Positions 1 to 12,255 of a stretch of 64,000 nucleotides of DNA are shown piece after piece; the stretch's first letter is position 1; each line of letters opens with the position of its first letter. Under the pieces are notes generated by a model. The model saw only the letters and a program-made list of their open reading frames with translations, was not told the DNA's origin and made no database searches. Location: the NCBI RefSeq assembly GCF_033807715.1, contig NC_084609.1:34458850-34522849 (forward strand). The letters run 5' to 3'. Position numbers and translations under genes: made by a program. This DNA comes from Cololabis saira. Lineage: Eukaryota; Chordata; Actinopteri; Beloniformes; Belonidae.

Positions 1-21
1 GGCTACGTGTAAACGTGGCCT

Positions 22-837
<816 letters not shown>

Positions 838-1629
838 CAGGGGTCGGCAACCCGCGGCTCTAGAGCCGCATGCGGCTCTTTAGCGCCGCCGTAGTGGCTC
901 CTGGAGCTTTTTCAAAAATGTTTGACCTTTTTTTCCTTTTTTTCTTCTTTTTCTTCTTTTTTTCTTTTTTTTCTCTTTTTCTCCTTTTTTTTCTCTTTTT
1001 CTTTTTCTTTAAATTTGCTTCCTTTTTTTCTTCTTTTTTATTTTTTTTCTCTTTTTTTCTCTTTTTTCTTTTTTTCTCTTTTTTTTCTTCCTTTTTCCTT
1101 TCCTTTTCAATCTCAAAATTTTGACTTTCTCGACCTTTCGACTTTTTTCTCAACATTTCAACTTTTTTCTCGAGATTTTACTTCAACATTAATCTCGACA
1201 TTCTGACTTTTTTTTCAAAAATTTGAGTTTTTTCTCGACATTTTGACTTTTTTCTCGACATTTCGGCTTTTTTCTCGACATTTCAACTTTTTTCTCAACA
1301 TTTCAACTTTTTTCTCGACATTTCAACTTTTTCCTCGAGATTGTACTTCAACATTAATCTCGACATTCTGACTTTTTTCTCAAAATTTTGAATTTTTTCT
1401 CGACATTTTGACTTTTTTCTCGACATTTCGACTTTTTTCTCGACATTTCGACATTTCTCGAAGTACATAATGAAAAAAAAAATCTTTCCCCAGTTATAAC
1501 TAATATAGAAACATGCAGCATGTGTTCATTCTAATTCTGATACAAGACTTTTAATTTTTTGCGGACATATTTGTTTTTTGTGATTTTGGTCCAATATGGC
1601 TCTAAAACATTTTGGGTTGCCGACCCCTG
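838..1629 (+). mobile_element. Non-autonomous hAT element, 792 bp
   Basis: It starts CAGGGGTCGGCAACC and ends with the inverted counterpart GGTTGCCGACCCCTG. The flanks are GTCTAGAT (830-837) and GTCTAGAG (1630-1637), a hAT-type 8-bp target duplication with one mismatch. The interior is T-rich, with tandem units of the form TTTTTTCTCGACATTTCGAC about 18-20 bp long, and no transposase. Related copies lie at 45361-45680 (truncated) and 52810-53680 (opposite orientation). Confidence 0.9.
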
Positions 1630-1724
1630 GTCTAGAGTCTTGATGATCTGATCATCTGATAGATTTTCACACACCCAGAAGGGGAATTTAAATCTTTAGA
1701 TTGTCTTTGTAAGTGCCTTTGTGC

Positions 1725-4215
1725 ACACAAAAACTGACTAAACACACAAACACCGACTAAACACACAAACACGACTAAACACACAAACACCGACTAAACA
1801 CACAAACACCGACTAAACACACAAACACCGATTAAACACACAAACACCGACTAAACACACAAACACCGACTAAACACACAAACATTGACTAAACACACAA
1901 ACACCGACTAAACACACAAACACCGACTAAACACACAAACATTGACTAAACACACAAACATTGACTAAACACACAAACACCGACTAAACACACAAACACC
2001 GACTAAACACACAAACACGACTAAACACACAAACACCGACTAAACACACAAACACCGACTAAACACACAAACACGACTAAACACACAAACATTGACTAAA
2101 CACACAAACACCGACTAAACACACAAACACCGACTAAACACACAAACACCGACTAAACACACAAACATTGACTAAACACACAAACACCGACTAAACACAC
2201 AAACATTGACTAAACACACAAACACCGACTAAACACACAAACACGACTAAACACACAAACACCGACTAAACACACAAACACCGACTAAACACACAAACAT
2301 TGACTAAACACACAAACACCGACTAAACACACAAACACCGACTAAACACACAAACACTGACTAAACACACAAACACCGACTAAACACACAAACACCGACT
2401 AAACACACAAACACCGACTAAACACACAAACATTGACTAAACACACAAAAACTGACTAAACACACAAACACCGACTAAACACACAAACACCGACTAAACA
2501 CACAAACATTGACTAAAAACACAAACACCGACTAAACACACAAACACCGACTAAACACACAAACACCGACTAAACACACAAACACCGACTAAACACACAA
2601 ACATTGACTAAACACACAAACACCGACTAAACACACAAACACCGACTAAACACACAAACACGACTAAACACACAAACACGACTAAACACACAAACATTGA
2701 CTAAACACACAAACACCGACTAAACACACAAACACCGACTAAACACACAAACATTGACTAAACACACAAACACCGACTAAACACACAAACACCGACTAAA
2801 CACACAAACATTGACTAAACACACAAACACCGACTAAACACACAAACATTGACTAAACACACAAACACCGACTAAACACACAAACATTGACTAAACACAC
2901 AAACACCGACTAAACACACAAACACCGACTAAACACACAAACACCAACTAAACACACAAACACCGACTAAACACACAAACATTGACTAAAAACACAAACA
3001 TTGACTAAACACACAAACACGACTAAACACACAAACACCGACTAAACACACAAACACCGACTAAACACACAAACACCGACTAAACACACAAACACCGACT
3101 AAACACACAAGCACCGACTAAACACACAAACATTGACTAAAAACACAAACATTGACTAAACACACAAACACGACTAAACACACAAACACGACTAAACACA
3201 CAAACACCGACTAAACACACAAACACGACTAAACACACAAACATTGACTAAACACACAAACACGACTAAACACACAAACATTGACTAAACACACAAACAG
3301 AGATTAAACACACAAACACCGACTAAACACACAAACATTGACTAAACACACAAACACCGACTAAACACACAAACATTGACTAAACACACAAACACCGACT
3401 AAACACACAAACATTGACTAAAAACACAAACATTGACTAAACACACAAACACGACTAAACACACAAACACGACTAAACACACAAACGCCGACTAAACACA
3501 CAAACAGAGACTAAACACACAAACACCGACTAAACACACAAACATTGACTAAACACACAAACACCGACTAAACACACAAACACCGACTAAACACACAAAC
3601 ATTGACTAAACACACAAACACCGACTAAACACACAAACACGACTAAACACACAAACACGACTAAACACACAAAAACCGACTAAACACACAAACACGACTA
3701 AACACACAAACACGACTAAACACACAAACACCGACTAAACACACAAACACGACTAAACACACAAACACCGACTAAACACACAAACATTGACTAAACACAC
3801 AAAAACCGACTAAACACACAAACACCGACTAAACACACAAACATTGACTAAACACACAAACATTGACTAAACACACAAACATTGACTAAACACACAAACA
3901 TTGACTAAAAACACAAACACCGACTAAACACACAAACATTGACTAAAAACACAAACACCGACTAAACACACAAACACGACTAAACACACAAACGCCGACT
4001 AAACACACAAACATTGACTAAACACACAAACATTGACTAAACACACAAACACGACTAAACACACAAACGCCGACTAAACACACAAACATTGACTAAACAC
4101 ACAAACATTGACTAAACACACAAACACCGACTAAACACACAAACACCGACTAAACACACAAACATTGACTAAACACACAAACACCGACTAAACACACAAA
4201 CACGACTAAACACTG
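1725..4215 (+). repeat. 2.5-kb satellite of 18-19-bp units
   Basis: About 130 tandem copies of AAACACACAAACACCGACT. Three main variants are interleaved: the CACCGACT type, the CATTGACT type (both 19 bp) and the CACGACT type (18 bp). Rare forms read AAACCGACT, AACAGAGACT or GCCGACT. Every frame is closed by stops. The array is flanked by unique sequence, and no transposon ends were seen. Confidence 0.97.
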
Positions 4216-4259
4216 AAACAAAGAAGAGTTTTATAAGATCAGACCCAGAAAAGTGACCT

Positions 4260-4733
4260 GAAGTAAACCCTTTCAGGCCGACTGTATCACTGATCGTTAG
4301 GGTTTGCTCAAAAATGACTGGAGTCCAGCTGAAGGACCTCTGCTCTCTTTGGAAAGTACGGGTGGTGCAGAAAGCAGACAGGATACTCTCCCACCCTGAT
4401 CATGCTCTGGCCAACCGCTTCGTAATTATGCCCTCAGGTCGGCGGTATTATGTGCCGGTGCGGAAAACTAACCGCTATGCGGATTCCTTTGTTCCGTCTG
4501 CCATAAGGCTGCTAAATGCAAAATTAAACTTAAGTTTTCTTGCTATGAACGACTGTGAACCATAAAGTATTTGCATTCTGCTCTGCTGTGCTGTCACTGG
4601 TTGTGGTTGTTGTTGCTGATGTGGTCGTGGATGTTGCCCGTTTTGTGTATTGTGTGTTGTTGCTATGGACAGGCCGACTGTATAAATTAATTGCCCTTTG
4701 GGATTAATAAAGTGATTCTGATTCTGATACAAT
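4260..4733 (+). mobile_element. 5'-truncated L2/Rex1-like LINE 3' end
   Basis: The frame 4314-4565 (83 codons) matches the C-terminal tail of fish non-LTR reverse-transcriptase proteins, with the signatures MPSGRRYYVP and NRYADSFVPSAIRLLN. It is followed by a short 3' UTR and the tail GATTAATAAAGTGATTCTGA with repeated GATTCTGAT. The RT catalytic domain is absent. The clade (L2 versus Rex1/Babar) is inferred from the tail and is uncertain. Confidence 0.75.
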
Positions 4734-4739
4734 TACAAC

Positions 4740-5003
4740 TTCAGTAACGTGTAAAACACCTCAGCACATTTAGACCAGACCGGTTGGGGGCAGTAAGCAG
4801 AGTCAGAGTTACAAAAGTAATAAAATATTTGGTAATAGTATAATAAACCAGCTGGTGGAATAAAGATAAATAAACCAGACGGCAACACAGATGAAGAGGA
4901 GATCTCTGCTCTGCTTTTCTTGTGATCTCGGTAAAGAAAACAGCGTCATTGGAGATGGTTTGACGACCCGTTCAACCAGAGCCGTCGGGAAACTGGAGAG
5001 CTC
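4740..5003. other. No gene recognised
   Basis: A 264-bp AT-rich stretch without a convincing frame, splice structure or repeat end. Confidence 0.5.
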
Positions 5004-5007
5004 TTAG

Positions 5008-5672
5008 TCCACGTTTCCACATAGCTGGGTATTTACAAAAACGGATATTTCCCCCTCTACGTTTTGAAAAATACCATTATTTACACAAACCTGCATAAAT
5101 ATCTGTTAAGGTGCTATGAGCAGCCAAACCTACAGGGGGCAGTGTAAGGAGAAGATAAAGTCATGCTAGCCAATCAGAATCCTGGAAAAAAACATCAACA
5201 AATGACACGAGTAACTTCCAGTTACTTCCAAGATGAACCAGAGTCTTTGGTTTGGAGTGACAGAGAAGTGGAGTTACTTTTAAGTGGGACTTTAGAAAAT
5301 AAAACAGGTAGAATACAAGAAAATATTGACGGTGGCCAAACAAATTGTAAACACAGGTCGCACTCATGATGCTGGTGACGTTTCTGTTGCATGAAGCCTG
5401 AATTATGGTTCTGCGTTAAATCGACGCAGAGCCTACGCCGTAGGTTGCGCAGCGACCCGCACCGGCTCTGCGTTGCTGTAACGCGGAACCGTAAATCACC
5501 TGTGACGTTTTGAAGCCTAAATATCCGTTTTCCTCTGTTTACAAGCAAATCTCCACTTTGGCTGGAGATTTCAGAAATGATGGTTTTTGGAGACTTTGAG
5601 CTTCGTTTTCATGTGAACGAACAGCCAAAACGCATGAAAACACCACCGTTTTTGCTACATGGAAACGGGGCC
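5008..5672. mobile_element. MITE with imperfect terminal inverted repeats
   Basis: The left end TCCACGTTTCCACATAGC and the right end, whose complement reads GGCCCCGTTTCCATGTAGC, are imperfect inverted repeats followed on each side by AAAAACGG. Both sides are flanked by CTTAG. No coding capacity was seen. A PIF-type foldback MITE (5395-5500) is nested inside. Confidence 0.6.
5395..5500. mobile_element. PIF/Harbinger-like foldback MITE (copy 1)
   Basis: A palindromic element beginning AGCCTGAATTATGGTTCTGC and ending with the inverted ACGCGGAACCGTAAATCA, with a GC-rich centre containing TACGCCGTAGG. Seven copies of this family occur in the window. Confidence 0.75.
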
Positions 5673-5676
5673 TTAG

Positions 5677-6185
5677 TCCTGCCGATGCAGCAACGGATGA
5701 AGATAAACGGCGGCGATATTTCTGCATTTCCTCTGTTTCGTTTGACAACTTGTTACATGGGATTGTCCTGCTGATTCAGCTCCAAACCAGACAGACGCCA
5801 GCAGGGAGCTGGTCGTCTTCCTGCGCTACCTGACGGGGACGAGCTGTCCAGCTGCAGCAGCCAGGTGGAGCAGCACACACATGTCATCAGGAGATTAAAT
5901 ACCCAAATATCTGGAGCAAAGTCAGTGTCGGTGGAGCGTTGACTGAAGAACCTCTGTATCCTGCTCAGACGATTGATCGGTAGGTAAAAACCCCTACCAG
6001 CATCATCACAGATGCCTCCTCCGACGAGCATGGACATAACGAGCACGGACATAACGAGCACGATCTGCCGCCGCTGTTTTTATCCGCATGTTTGTCTCTG
6101 TGCAGCAGCGATCTCACATCATAAATGTGAGGGTAACAGCTGCTAAGCCTCTCTTCAAAACAATCCTCAAGTTTCCGACCTCTGT
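5677..6185. other. No gene recognised
   Basis: About 500 bp without a convincing frame or domain. The sequence 6009-6061 contains two or three copies of ACGAGCAYGGACATA. It could belong to a degraded element. Confidence 0.4.
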
Positions 6186-6862
6186 GTTAAAGGGAAAGTT
6201 CGGTTTTTTACAACCTGGACCTTATTTCTGGTATTTTTTATGGTCGTATACTCACCCAGAAAAGTTTGGTGTCATTTGGAGTCCTTGGGAAGATATTAGG
6301 AGTTTTGTGCGAGCCACTTCTCCACATACAGCGGGACACAGACGATGCAGCGTCTAAATAACACATGGTTGCCGCGAAACTCGTTCATTTCTTTTATGAA
6401 TCACTAGATCTGCTTCCAGGACCTGTTGTCTACATCCGGGGCTGTGTGTGTAACAAATAAATCAGTTTGTAAACAAGACCTCTGACCTGCATGACATCAT
6501 CTCTGTGCTGCACTCTGTCCTCCGTTCAGTGAGCTCTTCAGCCGTATACTCTGGCTCAAAACGGTAAGGACGTCCATCATATTCAAAGTCGTCGTCCACA
6601 ACCTCAGAATTTGACAAATATTCAGACATGTTTCAAATAACTAACAGTAAATTAACAGTAGGAACTCCAGCTGTACACAGAGCTGTGTCTGGGACGCGCG
6701 CACAGAGATGACGTCATCAGGTCATTTTCTTTAAAAAAAAAATAAAAAAATCGAAATTATTTATTATTTATTATTAATTATTTTCGATTTTTTTTTGGGG
6801 GGCCCGATACCATTTATTAATAAAATTATGAATATCGAATTCGATAATCGGCGGTCGCCCAT
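6186..6862. mobile_element. Degraded DNA-element remnant, class uncertain
   Basis: It begins TTAAAGGGAAAGTTCGG, the style of end seen in teleost MITEs, and runs into an AT-rich foldback, ATCGAAATTATTTATT paired with AATTATTTTCGATTT (6750-6790). No matching right end was found, so limits and class are uncertain. It abuts the truncated 3' end of the SUN pseudogene. Confidence 0.35.
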
Positions 6863-7125
6863 TAAATGCAGGTGTAATCAGTGTTTCCCCAGTTACTTTC
6901 AATCTGGATCTTCACGTGACTGAAAACAGTGTTGTCTGCTTTATTCAGTTGGAAGAACTGGAATTCCCTACCGCCTCCATCATACTCCATCCTTCCCAGA
7001 AATGTACCTTTCCCATCAGCCGTCTCCATTCCATAGACAGAGAAGGTCCTGGGTGCACTTTCCATCCGTCCATGGAGGGCTTGACTTTCCAGGATGTGTC
7101 CAAGTGTCAGGTGAGTGATGGAAAC

Positions 7126-8758
7126 ATTTAGATTAAAAAAAAACACGTTTATTAGGACATATTACGTCACATCAGCAAAGAAGTAACACCGCACTGAAAC
7201 TCCCAAACTACCAGAAAAACAGGAGACTGTGCATTAATACTGTAGTAATACCGACATCCATCCTAACAGAAATCCACATGACTGTACATTTGTGCTTTAG
7301 CAATACTGACAGTTACAACAGCAGAACTCCACATGTAAAGTAACATTAGCAGGGAAAGTAACACTCAACCCAGCACGAGGCCAAACCTCAGCTGACCCTC
7401 CGTGACTGTGCAGAGAACGCCAGCGTATCCCCAAACCTCCTGGAATGTCTCCAGGTCGTGGGTTGCCTTGTAAAAGCCAAATTCCAGGACCAGCCTTTTA
7501 AAAACATCGTTTTAAAAACAGACACAACGGCAACATGGACATCCTCCTCAACCTTCTTCCTGCGGCTCACGTAAACGGCCATCTTGGCCTGGCCCAGCAC
7601 AAAGTTCAGGAGCTGACACTTGTGTCTGTGACGCCGCGTGTATTTAAAACCACAAATAAAAACATGCTGCAGGAAAATCTCTCCGCAGCCATTAAAAACA
7701 TCCTCCAAAAGTAAAAACAGAGCAGTGAGACGGGAACACTCGAGAAAACAATGAAAAACAGTCTCTCTGTGGTGACAAAACAGACATTTGTCCTGCACGT
7801 CCTCATTTAAAACGGAGATAAAGGAGTTGACAGCGATGCTGCCGTGGAGAATCCTCCACTGCAGGTCTGTGTGCTTTTTAGTCAGGGGAGGTTTGTACAA
7901 TGACCGCCATGCAGGTTTATATCCAGAGTCCAGTCTCAGGTGAGCCCTCCACGGCGTGTCGCTGCGCCCACTCAGGGTTCCCTTATTCAGGGTCTTTACC
8001 ATGAGCTGGTAGAGAGTCTTCCCCGAGGCGTCCCCCAAGGAAACGCCGTCAGAGCTGTCAGGCCCCAGTAACGGACCGGAACAGTTTTTAAAGTCAGGAA
8101 ACAGTCCGATGGCTGGGTACGGGTCTGAAGAGTCCGGCAGCAGTGCACCGGACCAGAAGTCTGCCAGGAGAGAGGTCTCACGCCGGCTCAGTCGGCCTGA
8201 CCAGTGCTGCAGGAGTCGGCCGATCACCCGCGTGGACCTCACCCCCATCAGACCCACCAGTCTGACGGGATCGTCCAGCCCAGGTCCAGCCAGCTCCACC
8301 ACCCGTCCCAGAGTGGACACTCCTGCACTATGGAGACGCTGGAAGATGCTGGGTCCCCCCCAGCTGGGACAGTCCAGACGGCCCCCGATCAGCACGGGTT
8401 CCTGCAGGAGCCAGTGCAGCCAGTCGGCCTCTCCTCTCCTCTGCTTCCTACGAAGGCTCCACACAGAGAAGACGCTGCTGTAAAACGCCGGCAGCGACGG
8501 CGTGCTGGTCTTCCTCAGGTCGACGGAGAACAGAGAGAGACCCAGTCCCAGTCCACCAAACCACCACAGGATACAGCAGGACAGAGGTCTCCACAGCAGG
8601 TCCGTGGGCCCGGTCAGCAGTGTCTGGACAAACTGAAGGCGGAAGGCAGCGCCCCTACTGGCCAGATGGACCAGGCCTTGTCCACCCTCCTCCTTCGGCA
8701 GGAACAGGACAGAGTGCAGCCTGTCCCAGAAGAAGTCCACCAGGACCCTCTGGACCCA
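7126..8758 (-). mobile_element. Tx1/L1-like LINE, 5'-truncated, in the SUN pseudogene
   Basis: On the minus strand about 450 codons remain open and match the C-terminal part of Tx1-type ORF2: VDFFWDRLHSVLFLP near the start, then a Cys/His zf-RVT-like motif (CLFCHH ... FHCFLEC) near the 3' side. Both ends are flanked by GTGATGGAAAC (7115-7125 and 8759-8769), an 11-bp target duplication of SUN coding sequence, so the borders are firm. The RT catalytic core is missing. An AATAAA lies near the 3' end (complement of about 7150). The long open frame suggests a recent insertion. Confidence 0.85.
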
Positions 8759-9017
8759 GTGATGGAAACGGGGTGAGACAGAGAGGACTAAATGTCCACG
8801 GTTTCCTGGGAGACACCAGCAATCACCTGCCTGGAGTGTGGAACGCTCCTTGATGACTATTCCCTTTCTATTGTCTGAAACTGGAAAAATCCAGTGGAAT
8901 AATCTCCAAAACAGTTTTGCCCCCACAACAGTTTTTCTGTCGTGGGGGCAAATATGTGTCGGAGGACAAGTGTTTGATAACTCTGGCTCCAAGATAGGCA
9001 GAGGCAAATTTGGTTAT

Positions 9018-9396
9018 ATAAAGAGAACTATTTACAGTAATAATAACTAAAATAATAAAACAATAATAAATTAATAAAGCATAACTGGTTAAACAAAATA
9101 AGCACTTAACAGACCAACCAAAGAACATTTTGAGGTCTTAACATATAATAGAACTATTTACAGTAATAATAACTAAAATAATAAAACAATAATAATAAAT
9201 TAAAGCATAACGGGTTAAACAAAATAAGCACTTAACAGACCAACCAAAGAACATTTTGAGGCTATAACATATAATATAACTATTTACAGTAATAAATCCA
9301 AATCATCTACTTTACAGGGGGAGCCATTAATTGAAGTGGGACAGCAGGATAAGGCTGAGGATCTGTTCGTTTTTTGTTTTCTGTTCACGTACAATC
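9018..9396. mobile_element. 0.38-kb AT-rich insert in the SUN pseudogene
   Basis: This sequence splits a SUN codon stretch that is continuous in the intact gene. It is built of about 2.2 tandem copies of a 122-126-bp unit (9026-9150, 9151-9272, then partial) containing GGTTAAACAAAATAAGCAC. No target duplication or TIR was identified. An intron retained from an older gene was considered, but no convincing splice acceptor was found. Confidence 0.6.
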
Positions 9397-9458
9397 ATAC
9401 CGTGATTGCGATCATCTGACCGTATTGTGAAAAACTGTCCATGTCCTTTTGTAATGAC

Positions 9459-9923
9459 TGCACTTCCTCAGGCCCCCCCCCCCGGCGGTGGCCGAAGGGG
9501 CCCCCTCGGCGCGGGAAGAAGCAGCCAGGGATCGCGACCCAGGCGATCCCCGGCCCCCCGGTCCGGGCCGGACACGCGGCCAGGAGGCCCTCACCCTTCA
9601 GGCCAACGACCCCCACACGGCAGGGGGCCAGCCTGCCCGGAGAGACAGAGCCACCCCGGCCGCCGACGTGGGCAGGCGCACCCGCCCCCACGAAAGTGGC
9701 CCTCCAAGACCAGAGGGGCTCCCCGCCGCAGCGGCAGCGTGGGGGACCGGAGAGGGGCCCGGAGAGAGGGAACCCCCCAACAAGGCGACACCCGTGCAGG
9801 CCCGACAACGGAGGGCCCCAGACCCAGGCATCCCATTCATTCATCCATTCACCTATCCGATACCTATATTAATAATAATATGATATATTATACATAATAA
9901 TAATAATAATACTAATAATACTG

Positions 9924-9985
<62 letters not shown>

Positions 9986-10805
9986 CATCTTTGTATAATA
10001 TAATTTTGATAAATTATTAAGTTTCGTTGTCCTGCCAATGGAGGCCCAAATCCTCCATGGCAGTACCCTTCCATACCGCATTCTCACCGACGCAGACACA
10101 CAATCACGCCCCGTTTCCCCCTCCCCTGGGGGGTCCAGCACCGCCAGAAGGCACCCCAGTCTGCACGGCGAGCCCCGCCAGGCCCGGGTACCCCGCCCCG
10201 CCCACCCCAGGCCGGCGAGGGAACGCGGGTGATGTGGGACCCCCTCCCGCCCCTGGTGTTGAGTGCATGTGATTAATGCCATAAAAACAGGGAGGGGGAG
10301 GGCCAAGTATCGATTTGACACCGACCCCCCCCCCTCCCAAACTACGTGTCTTTGTCAAATGTATTTATTAAGTGTTGAATGTGCAGTGTCTATTTTGCTG
10401 TTAAAACCTTGAGGCGGGGAGTGCCGGGCCACGCGGGACAATGCCCCCCATGACCCCGACCCCCCGCCCCTTCGCCTATGTGCGTATGAATCGTGTAGGG
10501 GGGGAAGGAAGGGGAGCGGAGGCCGAAGCCAGGAGGCAGGACCAGCAGAGCCGGCCCTGGTAAGACACCCAAGTTCCACCACCGGCCCTCCGAGCCGGGC
10601 CAGGGCCCCACCGTACCTCTACCGCCGGAGCCCCCAGACGGAGGGGGAAACGGTCCAACATCCCCCCATTCATACTGACAACATAAGACATAGACACCTG
10701 GGAATGGTGCCACCCCGCCGCCGCGCCCGCCCTTGCACCCCCCGGTCAGGGGAGGCCCGATCCCCGGACCTGGCCCCACCCCCCCCCCGGGCCACCTCCT
10801 ACCTT
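9459..10805. mobile_element. GC-rich insert of unknown class in the SUN pseudogene
   Basis: About 1.35 kb of sequence very rich in C on the plus strand, with poly-C runs, a short bridge of (TAA)n at 9869-9980, and AT-rich islands at 9830-10030 and 10345-10400. It replaces the SUN region that encodes the membrane span. Several long frames exist on both strands, but they are low-complexity Pro/Gly/Arg frames without a recognised domain. Confidence 0.55.
9898..9982. repeat. (TAA)n microsatellite
   Basis: About 25 TAA units with a few interruptions, at the AT-rich centre of the GC-rich insert. Confidence 0.9.
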
Positions 10806-11134
10806 TTCTCAATTCTTGCTATGTATTTGTATTAACGCATCTGGAGTAGGGGCCCAGATTATTTAAAGAGCTGCCGGGGTTGATATCGTCTTCCACACTT
10901 GTATCAATGTGAGGATCTTGCTGACGTCTTCCATATTTCCTATTGTCTTTATAGGAGATAATTGGCTTTCCCTCTTCATTATAATATCCTGCTTCCTGCA
11001 GGCGCAAACATCTTCTCAGTCGGGAACTTTGGGATCCTGTTGACATTTTTAGTTGTTTTCAGTTGATTCAAAGTCCAGAACTTAAGTTCACTGTGATCTT
11101 TCTCTTTTGGAATGAGCAACAAGTGGGTGGAATG

Positions 11135-11414
11135 CTTCCACACTCGTATCAATGTGAGTATCGGACGGGTCGTCTGGTCCACGTTGAATCCACCGCACTG
11201 GCGACCCGAAGAAGCTCTTCAACTGACAAGGTGAGTAAGCTCTTCCTGATGCTCCACACCAGGCTTTTCCTCCCACTGTGCCACATGATGGCTCCTCGTT
11301 CCCCTCACGGCTGGCAACACCGTCTGATGATGGCACCTTGGGCTCTGGATCACGGACCTCCACTCCTCCACGGCTGCAGTCCCCACGGCTGGATAGGCTG
11401 TTGGCTGGCGGCTG
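11135..11414. other. Flank of the SUN pseudogene with an extra SUN exon scrap
   Basis: The minus strand at 11134-11175 reads CACATTGATACGAGTGTGG, nearly identical to SUN codons 45-52 (HIDTSVE). It lies directly upstream of the pseudogene's leader, so a small out-of-place scrap of the same gene is joined here. The remaining 240 bp show no recognised gene. Confidence 0.55.
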
Positions 11415-11536
11415 TAGGGGTGGGCAAAAAAATTAATACGGCAATATATCGCCATACATAGTCTCCTCATACGATATCGATATTCAATGTATGTATCGCG
11501 ATATATTGCCGTATCAATATTTTTGCCCACCCCTAG
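11415..11536. mobile_element. hAT-like palindromic MITE
   Basis: The ends TAGGGGTGGGCAAAAA and TTTTTGCCCACCCCTA are inverted repeats. The core contains mirrored GGCAATATATCGCC and GCGATATATTGCC. No clear 8-bp target duplication was found. Confidence 0.7.
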
Positions 11537-11879
11537 CTGCACTTTATTTTGTGATTTCAGTGTGGGTGAGACACTGCATTTTATTTTTGTCATTTTAAGT
11601 CAGGGGCAAGTAGCTGTTCTGTATTTTTGTGATTTCAATTTCAGTGTGGGTGAGACACTGCAATTTATTTTGAGTATTTTGTAACTAAGAATAATGCACA
11701 CACTGCACTTTTCATTGTGTTTCAGTGTGTTTTTTCATGCAAATATGTTGCATAATTAAAATGGAAAGTTTGAATTACATTGTTTTGACTCAGTCTGTCC
11801 AATACATTATCACTATCATCTGATGTACATATATACAGCTTGGATTTTAAGATGTGTAATGCATTTTTACATTTTTTGG

Positions 11880-12009
11880 TGAACTATGTAGAATATCGCG
11901 ATATATCGGGATATATCGCATAATCGGGATATCGCAATGTGTATCGTATCGTGGCTCAAGTATCGTGATGCGTATCGTATCGTGAGGTCCTTCCCAATAC
12001 CCACCCCTA
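11880..12009. mobile_element. hAT-like MITE right half (TATCG-rich)
   Basis: Repeated GTATCGTATCGTG-type sequence ending CAATACCCACCCCTA. Its other end is either missing or shared with the 11415 element. The same right half occurs at 23406-23525. Confidence 0.6.
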
Positions 12010-12255
12010 ATTGGCTGGGTGCTGTGGCCCTCACACCCTGTTGCTGGTCAGCGTTGTCATCACCACTCGGCTTCCAGTCCAGTAGAATGGCACCCAAGTA
12101 TCCAAGGACGAGCCCCCAGGTATCTGTAGCGGGTCCCGGCTGGGCCGCTAGCAGAGAAGATAATCCTGGAACCGGAGTACTGGAAACACACAAATAAAAT
12201 TAGTGACACCGGACCACCTCTGCTCATTCTCCAGTCCAATGGATTATATTTATTC

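Larger units (their letters stand above)
6863..11134 (-). pseudogene. SUN-domain pseudogene, broken by three insertions
   Basis: Read on the minus strand, this is a degraded inverted copy of the intact gene at 17798-18778. Four homologous blocks appear in order: 11134-10806 (5' leader and codons 1 to about 82), 9458-9397 (about codons 125-143), 9017-8759 (codons 144 to about 226) and 7125-6863 (codons 224-310). The intervening inserts are 9459-10805, 9018-9396 and the LINE 7126-8758. The stretch encoding the membrane segment (about codons 84-124) is gone, replaced by the GC-rich insert. Codon 76 is TAG, several frameshifts occur, and homology stops at the TACACC/TGCATT codons before the final SUN residues. 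Homology to the intact gene begins about 5 bp downstream of that gene's TATA box, so the promoter was not copied. It could be a retrocopy or a truncated inverted duplication, since no poly-A or target duplication was seen. Confidence 0.88.

Noticed and set aside
860..1210. Lys/Glu-rich or Phe-rich frames on both strands
   Set aside because: Low-complexity T/A-rich interior of a hAT element; the frames have no independent support.
1725..4215. CRISPR-like array
   Set aside because: Units of 18-19 bp are directly adjacent with no unique spacers. It is a eukaryotic satellite.
9018..9396. Retained intron of an ancestral SUN gene
   Set aside because: A GGTATG donor-like site exists, but no acceptor gives the right join, and the insert is a tandem-duplicated AT-rich sequence. 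Insertion is simpler.
9395..10812. Overlapping Pro/Arg- and Gly-rich frames of 60-160 codons
   Set aside because: Shadow frames of the GC-rich insert on both strands, without domain, conservation or splice signals.
11867..12197. Paired frames ending SSTPVPGLSSLL and similar, repeated at 23479-23713
   Set aside because: They recur because the block is duplicated. No domain was recognised and the frames span a hAT end, so a gene is not supported.
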